Translations under genes and position numbers: made by a program
Source: Holosporaceae bacterium
Lineage (GTDB): Bacteria > Pseudomonadota > Alphaproteobacteria > UBA3830
DNA: 41,540 bases
Assembly: GCA_031257475.1 (NCBI GenBank)
Contig: JAIROP010000019.1
Coordinates: forward strand, 1 to 41,540
Direction of reading: 5' to 3'
Part shown: in pieces, positions 1 through 8,245 of the stretch
Position numbering within the stretch: position 1 is the first letter of the stretch
Layout: each line of letters begins with the position of its first letter
Notes under the pieces: generated by a model
The model's input: the letters and a program-made list of their open reading frames with translations, nothing else
Databases searched by the model: none
Told to the model about the DNA's origin: nothing

Positions 1-99
1 AATACCACTCTTCCTGAGCGCTTCGCTGCCACAAAATTTGCATATCATTATGAAAATCTCCATCTCTTAATACAAAACATAACATGTTATAACATGTAA
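1..99 (+). CDS. possible 3' end of an upstream gene, or the severed N-terminal part of the sensor kinase
   Basis: This frame is open from the first base to a TAA at 97-99 (32 codons plus stop) and reads as a plausible peptide containing LPERFAATKFAYHYENLHLL. I do not recognise the family. It overlaps the upstream-open frame of the kinase (83-193). Removing one copy of the 10-bp tandem repeat at 79-98 would place it in the kinase's frame. It is therefore either the tail of a separate gene or the N-terminal portion of the same kinase cut off by a frameshift. The peptide is short, so an open frame by chance cannot be excluded. Confidence 0.3.
   Translation, partial: NTTLPERFAATKFAYHYENLHLLIQNITCYNM
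79..98. repeat. 10-bp tandem duplication ATAACATGT(T/A)
   Basis: Two adjacent near-identical 10-base units, ATAACATGTT (79-88) and ATAACATGTA (89-98). TAACATGTTA (80-89) is also a perfect palindrome. A 10-base insertion changes the reading frame by one, and the frame upstream and the kinase frame downstream differ by exactly that amount. Confidence 0.8.
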
Positions 100-193
100 T
101 ATCTATATAGCGCAATCCCCATTTAAGAAAAAAAATAATCTAACCAAAGAAGAATTAGCATTAGCTCTATCTAGAGAAATTAGTGAAAAAAAT

Positions 194-2014
194 ATGTTGT
201 ATTCCATTATTGAGCAACTGCCAGGTCATGTATATTGGTTAAATCGAGATAATGTGTATTTAGGATGTAACAATCTTCAAGCTAAAAGATATGGTTTAAA
301 GTCAACACATGATGTTATCGGTAAAACGAACAAAGAGCTTTATCCACCAAAAGATGCAGATATAATTGAGAAAAATAATATAAAAGTCATGGAGACAGGA
401 AAGGCATTTGAAGGAGAGGAGAATTCTATAGAAGGTTTTAGTTACCTGACTCACAAAACACCGATTTATGATGCAGGAGGCAAGATCGCAGGTCTGCTCG
501 GGATTTCAATTGATATCACCGATCGTAAGCGGGCTGAAGATCTGGCAATTCAAAATAAAATCCAAACCAAATTTGGCCAACTGGCAAAGCAAGTATGTCA
601 TGATATCCGAACTCCATTACAGACTTTGAGTATGGTTTTAAAAGTTGGTGCAAAAAATCTTCCTGAAAAGGAGTACATCGCTCTGCGGGACTCCGTGAAT
701 AGTATCAAGAAAATTGTACAAGTGTTTTTAGAGTATTCACCTGAAAAAGAATCCTTCATAAATCACCAACATATTCTGGTTTCTCAAACTTTAAAAGAGA
801 TTATAGACCAGAAAGAAATTCAGTATATCGATAAAAGCGTGAAGTTTCAGTATTCATTTGATGAATCCATACGCTTCACGTTTATTTTTGGTAATGCCGG
901 GAATTTTGAGCGCATGATAAGCAACATAGTAAACAATTCAGTAGAAGCATTGGAAGAAGAAGAGGGAGTTGTAGAACTTGGTTTCTCTGTCGATGACGAT
1001 AGGGTAAAAATTACCATCAAAGATAATGGCAAAGGCATGCCACAAGAAACTGTGGAAAAGTTAATGAGAAATGAGTCTGTCTCAAGCACTAAAGAGGGAG
1101 GATATGGCATTGGGACAAGGCAAATTCAAGATGCTTTAAAAGAATTTAACGGAACGCAATTTATAGAATCAACCCAAAATGTTGGAACAAAAATCATGCT
1201 CACAATTCCAAAATCCAGTAAGTCAAAATGGGCAATAGAGCAGATAGACCTTCGCAAAGGGTGTGTTGTTGTCATTTTAGACGATGATGTACTGGTACAC
1301 AACAAGTGGAGAGATAGACTAGAAAAGTATACTCCTGATATCTCTTTGAAATTCTTTGAAAAAGCTCAGGAAACAATTGATTTTATAAATTCTCACGAGA
1401 AAAGGGAGGATATTATTTTATTATTAGATTATGAATTGAGGAACCAGGAGTTAAATGGCTTAGAGGTCATTCAAAAAAGTGATATCAAGAAATCCCAGAT
1501 TGTCCTAGTCAGCAGTATTTATGATCGCAAAGAAATACAAGACAAAGCAGTGGAGTCTGAGATAAAGATATTACCAAAGGCATTCATAGAAGATGTTTCC
1601 ATTGTTTTTTCAAGAGTAAGAGACGATAAATCATTATTGGAAAAGGTCAATGTGGTTGTATTAGACAATGAGAAGTTTTTTGCGAACTTCATCAGTGATA
1701 TTTTACGGTCTAATGGCCTTGTGGTTGACACCTATTACGATCCTCAAAGTCTAATGGAGAATCTGTCAAAATACAGCGTTGATACGAAAATAATTACTGA
1801 CAATTGCTTTGAGGGGGGAGTGAGTGGGTGTGTTTTGGCCCATCAGTTGTTTGAGAAAGGCTTTAAAAATCTCTGTGTGTTCACAGGACTTATTCAGGAG
1901 AATATGTATTTTAAATATCCTGAAGGAACCAAATTTATCGAAAAAGGCGACAATGATAGCGAAATGCGTGTTTTCTCCTGGTGTAAGATGAAGGGCGTAC
2001 TGAACGATATTTAA
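194..2014 (+). CDS. hybrid sensor histidine kinase with PAS and two receiver domains
   Basis: 606 aa from the first ATG. Domains in order: a PAS domain (about 1-110, ending in the usual DITDRKRAE linker); a dimerisation/phosphoacceptor helix with H136 in CHDIRTPL; a HATPase_c domain with an N-box (NIVNNSVEAL), G1 (DNGKGMP) and G2 (GGYGIGT); then two C-terminal receivers. Receiver 1 has D363-D365, phosphoacceptor D412 and K462. Receiver 2 starts near D491 with D536 as likely phosphoacceptor, followed by FTG and an EKG lysine. No transmembrane segment is visible, so it is probably cytosolic. ATG 194 has no clear ribosome binding site, and the frame stays open upstream to 83 without ATG, GTG or TTG. 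The upstream residues (LTKEELALALSREISEKN) look coding, so the true start may be further upstream or lost. No separate response regulator is adjacent. Confidence 0.85.
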   Translation: MLYSIIEQLPGHVYWLNRDNVYLGCNNLQAKRYGLKSTHDVIGKTNKELYPPKDADIIEKNNIKVMETGKAFEGEENSIEGFSYLTHKTPIYDAGGKIAGLLGISIDITDRKRAEDLAIQNKIQTKFGQLAKQVCHDIRTPLQTLSMVLKVGAKNLPEKEYIALRDSVNSIKKIVQVFLEYSPEKESFINHQHILVSQTLKEIIDQKEIQYIDKSVKFQYSFDESIRFTFIFGNAGNFERMISNIVNNSVEALEEEEGVVELGFSVDDDRVKITIKDNGKGMPQETVEKLMRNESVSSTKEGGYGIGTRQIQDALKEFNGTQFIESTQNVGTKIMLTIPKSSKSKWAIEQIDLRKGCVVVILDDDVLVHNKWRDRLEKYTPDISLKFFEKAQETIDFINSHEKREDIILLLDYELRNQELNGLEVIQKSDIKKSQIVLVSSIYDRKEIQDKAVESEIKILPKAFIEDVSIVFSRVRDDKSLLEKVNVVVLDNEKFFANFISDILRSNGLVVDTYYDPQSLMENLSKYSVDTKIITDNCFEGGVSGCVLAHQLFEKGFKNLCVFTGLIQENMYFKYPEGTKFIEKGDNDSEMRVFSWCKMKGVLNDI

Positions 2015-2235
2015 TCTGAAGGCGATGTATTTTTATACACCAGTAGTGTCCTATGGACAAAGACTGTCAGAAGCACTTTCATGATATTCCGGCGGCCGAA
2101 GGGTTTCATGATAATCGGTCTGCCAAACAGACAGCCACGAATATTTATTTCTAATATATGATGTAAAATCCTTGCAGTAAAATGGAAGCCTTGATCTTCA
2201 AAATACAATATGGAGCGATCACAATTATGACTGAG

Positions 2236-2267
2236 TGGACAATTTCTCCAAAATATGCTTTTATAAT
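2236..2267 (+). promoter_or_regulatory. candidate promoter for the DUF6880/SWIM-SNF2 unit
   Basis: TGGACA (2236-2241) resembles a -35 box. A TTTTAT hexamer follows after 17 bases and overlaps a perfect TATAAT at 2262-2267 that is 20 bases away. The region is AT-rich and ends about 20 bases before the ATG at 2290. The spacing to the best -10 is not ideal. Confidence 0.35.
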
Positions 2268-2289
2268 ATATCTAATGGATCATGGATAG

Positions 2290-3783
2290 ATGGATGAGGA
2301 ACAACTAGAACAATTGAATACTTCCCAGTTGCGTGAGATTGTGCTGGCTATTTGTGCACAACATAAAAATGTGTCCAAAAATGTGGAAAGAATGGTGGTG
2401 GAGAAATCTCACAATTCGAAAGAGATGATTTCCATTATAAAAAAGGAAATTACAGCTCTAAAAAATAGAACATCCAGTTTTTTTAGTAATAAAAAAACAC
2501 AGGAAATCATAACAATGTTTGACCAACTTTGCGATTTTATTTTAAGTTTATCCGATACTGTCCCGATTGAAGCGTTTAATCTGATGAAGAATTTTTTTGA
2601 GATTCATCAGGTTTTTTTCCAAAAAAACAACTATTGCTGTGAAAAAATAAGGCCTGTTTTTCGAAATTCTTGCTTGATGTTTGGAAAAATTGCAGAGCGT
2701 GCCAATATTCCAAGCAAAGATGCTGCTAGTGTTATTTTTTCCCTATTCATTAACGATATTTCGAATTTACATTTTTCATTAATTAGCGGTTTTGCAAATA
2801 TTTTAAATGGCTCCGATTTAAGTTCGCTTAGGTCCAAGATTGTCGCCTATTACAACAGTGCTGTTTTTGAGGATGTGGCCAAACAGGAGAAAGATCTCCT
2901 CGAGATTGCATTTCAAGATAGAGGTTTTAAGGTATTAAGTGGCATGTCAAGTGAACAGTGTTTGGAATCCGCGAAAAATAAGGTAATGGCAAAAATAAGA
3001 TTGTGGTTGATGGAGATTGCAGATTGCCAAAATAACGTAGACGATTATATTGCAGCTCTGGCATTTCCAAAGGCACGGTGCAATAAAAGTCTTCAAGATT
3101 CAGAAAAGAAAGAAATAGTAAGTCGCCTGATAGCCGTTGGCAGAGGAGAGGACGCGCTGGAGTGGATACGTACGTCTAACAACTATATTTGCGGTTATCC
3201 AGAATGGCTAAAATTTGAGATTGACGCGCTGGAAATAAGCAATAAATCCTCGGAAGCTCAAGAAAAACGTTTGATTTGGTTCCAGAAAGAATTAACGTTA
3301 GATAGTTATGAAGAAGTTATCCAACATATGGATGAAAAATCTCGTGCCAAGATTAAGAAAGAATTAGTACAATGTACTGTAGCAAGCGACAAAGTCTGGC
3401 AGGCAGTAACTTTATTAGCGGAAATCGGATCTTTGGAGGAATGTTCCCTGTTAGTGAAAAAAAACGTGAATGGTCTAGAAAAGCAGTTAAAGAGTTTCGA
3501 TGCGCACGCAGTGGCAAAAGCTCTACAAAATGATTACCCGCTTAGCGCTGTACTGCTGTACAGAATGCTAGTTGTCGAAGCATTATCTGGCGGTAGCGAG
3601 TCAAAAAACGCAAATGCTGTGAAAGATTTGATATTGTGCGAGCAGCTGAGCAGCAGGGTCGTAGATTTTAATGGATTTCCGAGGCATGTAAAATATCTTG
3701 ACTTCCTCAGGCAAAGGTATAAAAAGGCAAATCGTTTTTGGGAAAAAGTAAACGCTGCAAAAAAGAAGTTAGAGAAAAAATAG
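2290..3783 (+). CDS. alpha-helical hypothetical protein, DUF6880-like
   Basis: 497 aa, almost entirely predicted helical, with no signal peptide or membrane segment. The C-terminal third resembles my memory of DUF6880 proteins: a block on alternation of A and L (DYPLSAVLLYRMLVVEALSG), then an aligned pair of short helices and a terminal motif of histidine plus a long basic segment (GFPRHVKYLDFLRQRYKKAN, then RFW). That assignment is inference. The gene ends six bases before the SWIM-SNF2 gene on the same strand, so the two are probably one operon and may act together. ATG 2290 has only a weak GGAT upstream. The function is unknown; the context suggests a scaffold or regulator for the helicase. 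Confidence 0.7.
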   Translation: MDEEQLEQLNTSQLREIVLAICAQHKNVSKNVERMVVEKSHNSKEMISIIKKEITALKNRTSSFFSNKKTQEIITMFDQLCDFILSLSDTVPIEAFNLMKNFFEIHQVFFQKNNYCCEKIRPVFRNSCLMFGKIAERANIPSKDAASVIFSLFINDISNLHFSLISGFANILNGSDLSSLRSKIVAYYNSAVFEDVAKQEKDLLEIAFQDRGFKVLSGMSSEQCLESAKNKVMAKIRLWLMEIADCQNNVDDYIAALAFPKARCNKSLQDSEKKEIVSRLIAVGRGEDALEWIRTSNNYICGYPEWLKFEIDALEISNKSSEAQEKRLIWFQKELTLDSYEEVIQHMDEKSRAKIKKELVQCTVASDKVWQAVTLLAEIGSLEECSLLVKKNVNGLEKQLKSFDAHAVAKALQNDYPLSAVLLYRMLVVEALSGGSESKNANAVKDLILCEQLSSRVVDFNGFPRHVKYLDFLRQRYKKANRFWEKVNAAKKKLEKK

Positions 3784-3789
3784 GCACCC

Positions 3790-6700
3790 GTGATTACGAG
3801 AATTTATGGAAAAACTTGGTGGGGACGAAAATGGTTAGAGGCCTTTAATGACATAGATAACGAAAACCGTCTTCCACGAGGAAAAGCCTACGCTAACAGG
3901 GGCGCGGTGTTAAGCGTAAATATTTTGGGCAATACGGTGACGGCGCGGGTTCAAGGTTCTCGAAGGACTCCCTATAAAGTTGAAATCGAATTTGAAAAAT
4001 TTACTCCTCAGCAAAGAGAAGTTTTTAAACAGTTGATAGAAAAAACGCCGTCTGTTTTATCTGCACTTATGAACAAAAGATTGCCACCGAAATTATATGA
4101 TAGTCTCAAAAGTATGAGGATCAAATTATTTCCCACTCAATGGAAGGAAATTAGAGCAAAATGTTCGTGTCCTGATTATGCAGTTCCCTGTAAGCACATC
4201 GCCGCGGTGCTTTATTTGATCTGCGACAAGATAGATAAAGATCCTTTTTTGGTGTTTGATCTTCACTATTGTTGCCTATCAACTCTTATCCAAAAATTTG
4301 ATGAATACGGAGCTACGCAAAAACCGATTCTTAATATGAACGCATTGTTTGACAATAAAAAGACTAAACTAATCTTCGACCAAAAAGTATTGGATCGGAT
4401 AGATTTGTCTAAAATACCTCTCCTAAAAACCATGACGTTTGATATTTTAAAGTCCGACGTTGTTTTTTACGAAAAAAAATTTCTAGAAAAAATGAGTCTC
4501 TTTTATGATTTGATCGGCAATGAAAAATACAATGGAGAATTATCGGAAGAAGCGTTTTTGCAAAAATTTCCAGATGTGGAGTCCTGGGGCACTTTCGAAA
4601 TATTTTTGAATGATCAGCACAAAATAACCGAAATAAATTTGGGAGTTGGAAAAAGAAAAACAGCCGCAGGCGCCGATATTAATATATTTAATCTTTTTTG
4701 CGAAATGCCAAATTCCCTGTTGTACCTATTTAATCCAAAACTGAAGTTCATGCACGTCGTTTGGCAGTTTGCGGCTAAGCTGATGAAGAGGAACGCTGTA
4801 ATTCCGCAAATATTGCAAAATGAAAAAATGGAGACTCTGATTCGGTGGATTCCAGCCATATACAATGGCGAAGTACGCAAAATTATTGATGAATTAACGC
4901 TAACATGTCCGAGAATTATAAATAGCATGAGCAATTCCTATGAACAAATATCATCTCTTTGCGCTCTGTTTGTTGCGGCTAAGAGTTCATCTGTGAATCT
5001 CTCAAGATTGCAAGGAGATGATGTTGTAGATCTTTTTTTTTCGGGAAAAGCACTTAAATTTTCTGGCTTCACCCAAAGGGAAATTCCGGGAGTTATCAAT
5101 CAATGGTTGGGCAATTTATATTTGGTAAAAAAATCACACAAACTTTGCATGGAAATTAGTGAAAGAGACTATGGTTTTCAATTGGATTTAAAGATTATTC
5201 CAGATAAACATCAGGAACCTCTTTCTTTACCGGAAGCGTTTAAAAAAATGTCTGCTTCTGCGAAATTTGAAGTTATGTCAGATATTTCCGCTCTTGCTGA
5301 CCATTTTCCCGATTTGGAAAATATAGTAGACCATGAAAAACCATTGGACATTGACTTTGCCGATTTCACCAAAATATTTCTTGATGTGTTGCCGATATTG
5401 AAGGCCATTGGCGTGCTTATCGCGCTGCCAAAAGCGTTGAGAGATGTATTTAGACCTCGACTTTCACTGAATTTGTCGGCGAAAAAGAAAATAAGTTGCC
5501 CTGAAAAGAGTTTCCTAAATCTTGAAACTTTGCTGAATTTCGACTGGACTGTGGCCATTGGAGAACAAAACATAAGCATAGAAGAATTTAGGCGCCTATT
5601 GAAAAAATCACGCGGCCTTGTTCGCTTCGCTGATTCCTATGTTTTGATGGATGAAAGGCAGATGGAGTTAATGCTGAAACAGATGAATAATCTGCCCAAA
5701 TCGTTATCGCAGGCAGAACTTCTGCAAGCTGCATTGGCGGAAGAATTTGAATCCGCTTCCTTGAAATTGGATGAACAGCTTAGCCAAATGTTTATGAACA
5801 TGAAAACCTACAAGCAGAAAATACTACCGCAAAATTTAAAGGCTCAGCTTCGTCCTTATCAGGAGAGGGGATTCAGCTGGCTAGTGCAAAATATTGACAT
5901 GGGATTTGGTAGTATTTTGGCCGATGACATGGGATTGGGAAAAACTTTGCAGGTTATCACCACAATTCTTCATATGAAAAATGAAGGAATGCTTCAAAAT
6001 GAAAAGGTTTTGGTGATAGCCCCCACGAGTTTGTTAACTAACTGGTTTCGGGAAATTGAGAAATTTACCCCAGATTTAAGACCTCTGATTTATCACGGAA
6101 ATAAAAGGGAATTAAACGGAAAATTCGATCTTGTACTTACCTCTTATGGGCTCGTCTACCGGGATAGAGCAGAATTTCAGGGGCACAGCTGGTTTTTGCT
6201 GGTGATAGATGAAGCTCAAAATATAAAAAACCCACTTGCAAAGCAAACAAAGGCGGTAAAATCCATCGCCGCGAAGTATCGCATAGCCATGAGTGGAACT
6301 CCGATCGAAAATCGCTTGTTGGAATACTGGAGTATCTTTGATTTCACCAACAAGGGTTATCTCGGAACTCAGGGTGGTTTTAGAACAAAATTTGCCATAC
6401 CAATAGAAAGAGAACGTAATAAAGAATGTCTCAGTAGATTTATTCGAATAACAAGTCCTTTTATTTTACGCCGCTGCAAGAGCGATAAAGCTATCATTGC
6501 CGATCTTCCGGAAAAAATAGAAAATAATAAATATTGCTCCCTCACAAAAGAGCAGGCAGCTATCTACCAAGAAATACTAAATTCATCTCTGAGCCAAATA
6601 GCTGAAAAAGATGGTATTGAACGCAAAGGATTGGTCCTAAAACTTATTAATTCTCTCAAACAGGTTTGCAATCATCCAGCGCAGTATGCTAAGAAGCCTA

Positions 6701-7245
6701 CTGCATTGCTAGATGAATCTGGAAAATCAAAAATGCTGGAGGAAATTCTAAGCGAAATTCATGAATTAGGAGAGAAAACCCTTATTTTTACACAGTACGT
6801 TGAAATGGGGAACATACTTGTTGATCTTTTGGAGGAAAGATTTAGGTTATCGATTCCGTTTCTAAACGGCGGATTGTTAATGGAAAAACGCGACGAAATT
6901 GTGAGTGATTTTCATGAAAATTTTCAGACTCGCATCTTAATAGTGTCACTGAAAGCCGGAGGCATCGGCTTGAACCTGACGGCGGCTAATCATGTGGTTC
7001 ACTACGATTTATGGTGGAATCCAGCAGTCGAAACCCAAGCCACCGACCGCGCCTATCGTATAGGACAGCGAAATAATGTTATGGTTTATCGATTATTAAC
7101 CACCGGAACATTCGAAGAGCGAATTGACGAAATGATCCAAAATAAGAAGGATCTTGCCAATATTGCAGTTGCAAGTGGAGAACAGTGGATTACCGAATTC
7201 AACAACAATCAGCTACGGGATTTGTTTTCATTACGTACTGCATAG
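3790..7245 (+). CDS. SWIM zinc finger-SNF2 family helicase fusion
   Basis: 1151 aa, GTG start directly after the preceding gene. The N-terminus has the typical SWIM-protein opening (YGKTWWGRKWLEAF, LPRGKAYAN, VQGSR) and a CxCxnCxH zinc ligand set at C125, C127, C134 and H136. The C-terminal half is a complete Swi2/Snf2 ATPase: Walker A DDMGLGKT near residue 713, Walker B DEAQ near 806, motif III SGTPIEN, motif V GGIGLNL, and motif VI with DRAYRIGQ near 1090. The middle (about 200-690) has no motif I can name. SNF2 enzymes translocate on double-stranded DNA and remodel or strip bound proteins; the SWIM finger would add nucleic-acid or protein binding. Bacterial SNF2 proteins occur both in housekeeping (RapA) and in defence contexts. 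This one lacks RapA-specific features and has no restriction or methylase neighbour here. Confidence 0.9.
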   Translation: MITRIYGKTWWGRKWLEAFNDIDNENRLPRGKAYANRGAVLSVNILGNTVTARVQGSRRTPYKVEIEFEKFTPQQREVFKQLIEKTPSVLSALMNKRLPPKLYDSLKSMRIKLFPTQWKEIRAKCSCPDYAVPCKHIAAVLYLICDKIDKDPFLVFDLHYCCLSTLIQKFDEYGATQKPILNMNALFDNKKTKLIFDQKVLDRIDLSKIPLLKTMTFDILKSDVVFYEKKFLEKMSLFYDLIGNEKYNGELSEEAFLQKFPDVESWGTFEIFLNDQHKITEINLGVGKRKTAAGADINIFNLFCEMPNSLLYLFNPKLKFMHVVWQFAAKLMKRNAVIPQILQNEKMETLIRWIPAIYNGEVRKIIDELTLTCPRIINSMSNSYEQISSLCALFVAAKSSSVNLSRLQGDDVVDLFFSGKALKFSGFTQREIPGVINQWLGNLYLVKKSHKLCMEISERDYGFQLDLKIIPDKHQEPLSLPEAFKKMSASAKFEVMSDISALADHFPDLENIVDHEKPLDIDFADFTKIFLDVLPILKAIGVLIALPKALRDVFRPRLSLNLSAKKKISCPEKSFLNLETLLNFDWTVAIGEQNISIEEFRRLLKKSRGLVRFADSYVLMDERQMELMLKQMNNLPKSLSQAELLQAALAEEFESASLKLDEQLSQMFMNMKTYKQKILPQNLKAQLRPYQERGFSWLVQNIDMGFGSILADDMGLGKTLQVITTILHMKNEGMLQNEKVLVIAPTSLLTNWFREIEKFTPDLRPLIYHGNKRELNGKFDLVLTSYGLVYRDRAEFQGHSWFLLVIDEAQNIKNPLAKQTKAVKSIAAKYRIAMSGTPIENRLLEYWSIFDFTNKGYLGTQGGFRTKFAIPIERERNKECLSRFIRITSPFILRRCKSDKAIIADLPEKIENNKYCSLTKEQAAIYQEILNSSLSQIAEKDGIERKGLVLKLINSLKQVCNHPAQYAKKPTALLDESGKSKMLEEILSEIHELGEKTLIFTQYVEMGNILVDLLEERFRLSIPFLNGGLLMEKRDEIVSDFHENFQTRILIVSLKAGGIGLNLTAANHVVHYDLWWNPAVETQATDRAYRIGQRNNVMVYRLLTTGTFEERIDEMIQNKKDLANIAVASGEQWITEFNNNQLRDLFSLRTA

Positions 7246-7352
7246 ATAACTTTCTCCACAACTTTTTTGGAGGAAAGTCGTGTTTCAGATACAATAACCA
7301 CCTTCGTCAATTTCTCCCACGAAACTTTATCTGGTATTATACCATTTCTCAT
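7209..7352 (-). pseudogene. possible transposase C-terminal fragment, ISAs1-like
   Basis: A 47-codon minus-strand frame from ATG 7352 to TGA 7209-7211, overlapping the 3' end of the SNF2 gene by 37 bases. It contains SWEKLTKVVIVSETRLSSKK, which recalls the segment W-x-x-L-x-x-V-V-x-V before the YYISSL motif of ISAs1/H-repeat transposases. The similarity is from memory and the piece is short, with no ribosome binding site. It may be a remnant or a chance frame. Confidence 0.25.
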
Positions 7353-7595
7353 TTTAAACTATCATAATAATAACCATGTTCGATAATAATTTTTCGTGCC
7401 TTGGAGCATCTCAAACTTGAGAATCAAAAATTAGCAAAAACCAATAAACGGACACGGTTGTTGATGCCCATCTTCTGGAAAGTTAATATTTCTTTCATTG
7501 AGAATTGGGGCGCTTTGAGCAACAGGCGGTGATACTCCTCTATTAAGTGGAATCAATGCTGCTGGTGCTGAACTAACATAAACTTGAATATTTGC
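7246..7595. other. gene-poor interval with minus-strand remnants
   Basis: No intact gene is supported between the SNF2 gene and the NfeD/flotillin promoter. Just after the SNF2 stop, an imperfect inverted repeat (CTTTCTCCA with TGGAGGAAAG, about 7249-7276) could be a weak terminator but lacks a T-run. The rest holds the two minus-strand open stretches listed separately. Confidence 0.5.
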
Positions 7596-7610
7596 TTCAC
7601 ATGTGTTATC
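7431..7610 (-). pseudogene. remnant coding stretch without start codon
   Basis: Minus-strand frame open between stop codons at 7611-7613 and 7431-7433 (59 residues). The peptide looks protein-like: ANIQVYVSSAPAALIPLNRG, then SPPVAQSAPILNERN, ending in CPFIGFC. There is no ATG or GTG in frame; a TTG codon lies inside. I do not recognise the family. A decayed gene tail is the simplest reading; a chance open frame is possible. Confidence 0.3.
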
Positions 7611-7624
7611 CTATTAAAGATAAT
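7596..7624 (+). promoter_or_regulatory. sigma70-type promoter for the NfeD/flotillin pair
   Basis: TTCACA (7596-7601), 17-base spacer, GATAAT (7619-7624): ten of twelve positions match the consensus at optimal spacing. The expected start point (near 7631) lies upstream of every candidate start codon of the first gene. Confidence 0.6.
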
Positions 7625-7689
7625 TGGAATCATGAGTAGTTTACATAATATTGGAAAAGTGGGGTTCTGTGACGTTAATAGAGCAGAAG

Positions 7690-8214
7690 ATGGTGGGCTA
7701 CTATTTTATTGTGGCTGTCGCGTCAACGTTTCTCTTCGTATTAAAACTTTTCATATTTGATGTTTTTGATCATGCGGACGATGCGGGTCATGAGGCTGAA
7801 TCGGGCGATACGTTCAGTTTTCTGTCGATACAGTCGATTTTAGCATTTCTCATGGGATTCGGATGGATCGGGCTGGCTGCCATGCGCGAATATCAGCTTG
7901 ATATGCTTCGATCGTTTGCATTGGCGATCGCGGTCGGCGCGTTGTTTACGTTTTTATCAGGTTTGCTGATGGGGAGCATAAAAAAGTTAGAAAAAAGCAG
8001 CAGCATTAATCTATCGAAATGCGTTAATGAGTCGGGAAAAGCATATACGAAGTTTGCTTCGGGCGGCGCCGGACAAATCCAAATAGTCGTCAACGGGAGG
8101 TTATCCATAGTAAATGCCATCAATGTGGATGATGATGAAATTGAAGCATTTGCGCAGATCAAGGTTACGAAAGTGGATAAAAATGTTATTTATGTACAAA
8201 AATTAACCAAGTAA
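7690..8214 (+). CDS. NfeD-like membrane protein with C-terminal OB-fold
   Basis: 174 aa from ATG 7690. There are hydrophobic segments near the N-terminus (YYFIVAVASTFLFVLKLFIF), in the middle (SILAFLMGFGWIGLAAM) and at FALAIAVGALFTFLSGLLMG, followed by a soluble beta-rich tail of about 70 residues (GKAYTKFASGGAGQIQIVVN onward) resembling the NfeD OB-fold. NfeD proteins partner SPFH/flotillin proteins encoded beside them, as YqiJ does with YqiK. The stop is 31 bases before the flotillin ATG, in one operon behind the promoter at 7596-7624. The start is uncertain: the frame extends to TTG 7651 and GTG 7669, the latter after a GTGGGG. ATG 7690 was chosen because it directly precedes the first hydrophobic segment. 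Confidence 0.75.
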   Translation: MVGYYFIVAVASTFLFVLKLFIFDVFDHADDAGHEAESGDTFSFLSIQSILAFLMGFGWIGLAAMREYQLDMLRSFALAIAVGALFTFLSGLLMGSIKKLEKSSSINLSKCVNESGKAYTKFASGGAGQIQIVVNGRLSIVNAINVDDDEIEAFAQIKVTKVDKNVIYVQKLTK

Positions 8215-8245
8215 ATTTTTTGAAGAGAGAAAAATGGAGTGCGAA

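Noticed and set aside
2011-2208. 65-codon minus-strand frame after the sensor kinase
   Set aside because: No recognisable motif or ribosome binding site, it overlaps the kinase stop, and codon choice is not informative.
7185-7367. 60-codon plus-strand frame at the end of the SNF2 gene
   Set aside because: Most of it lies in another frame over the SNF2 3' end and a gap; no protein-like features.
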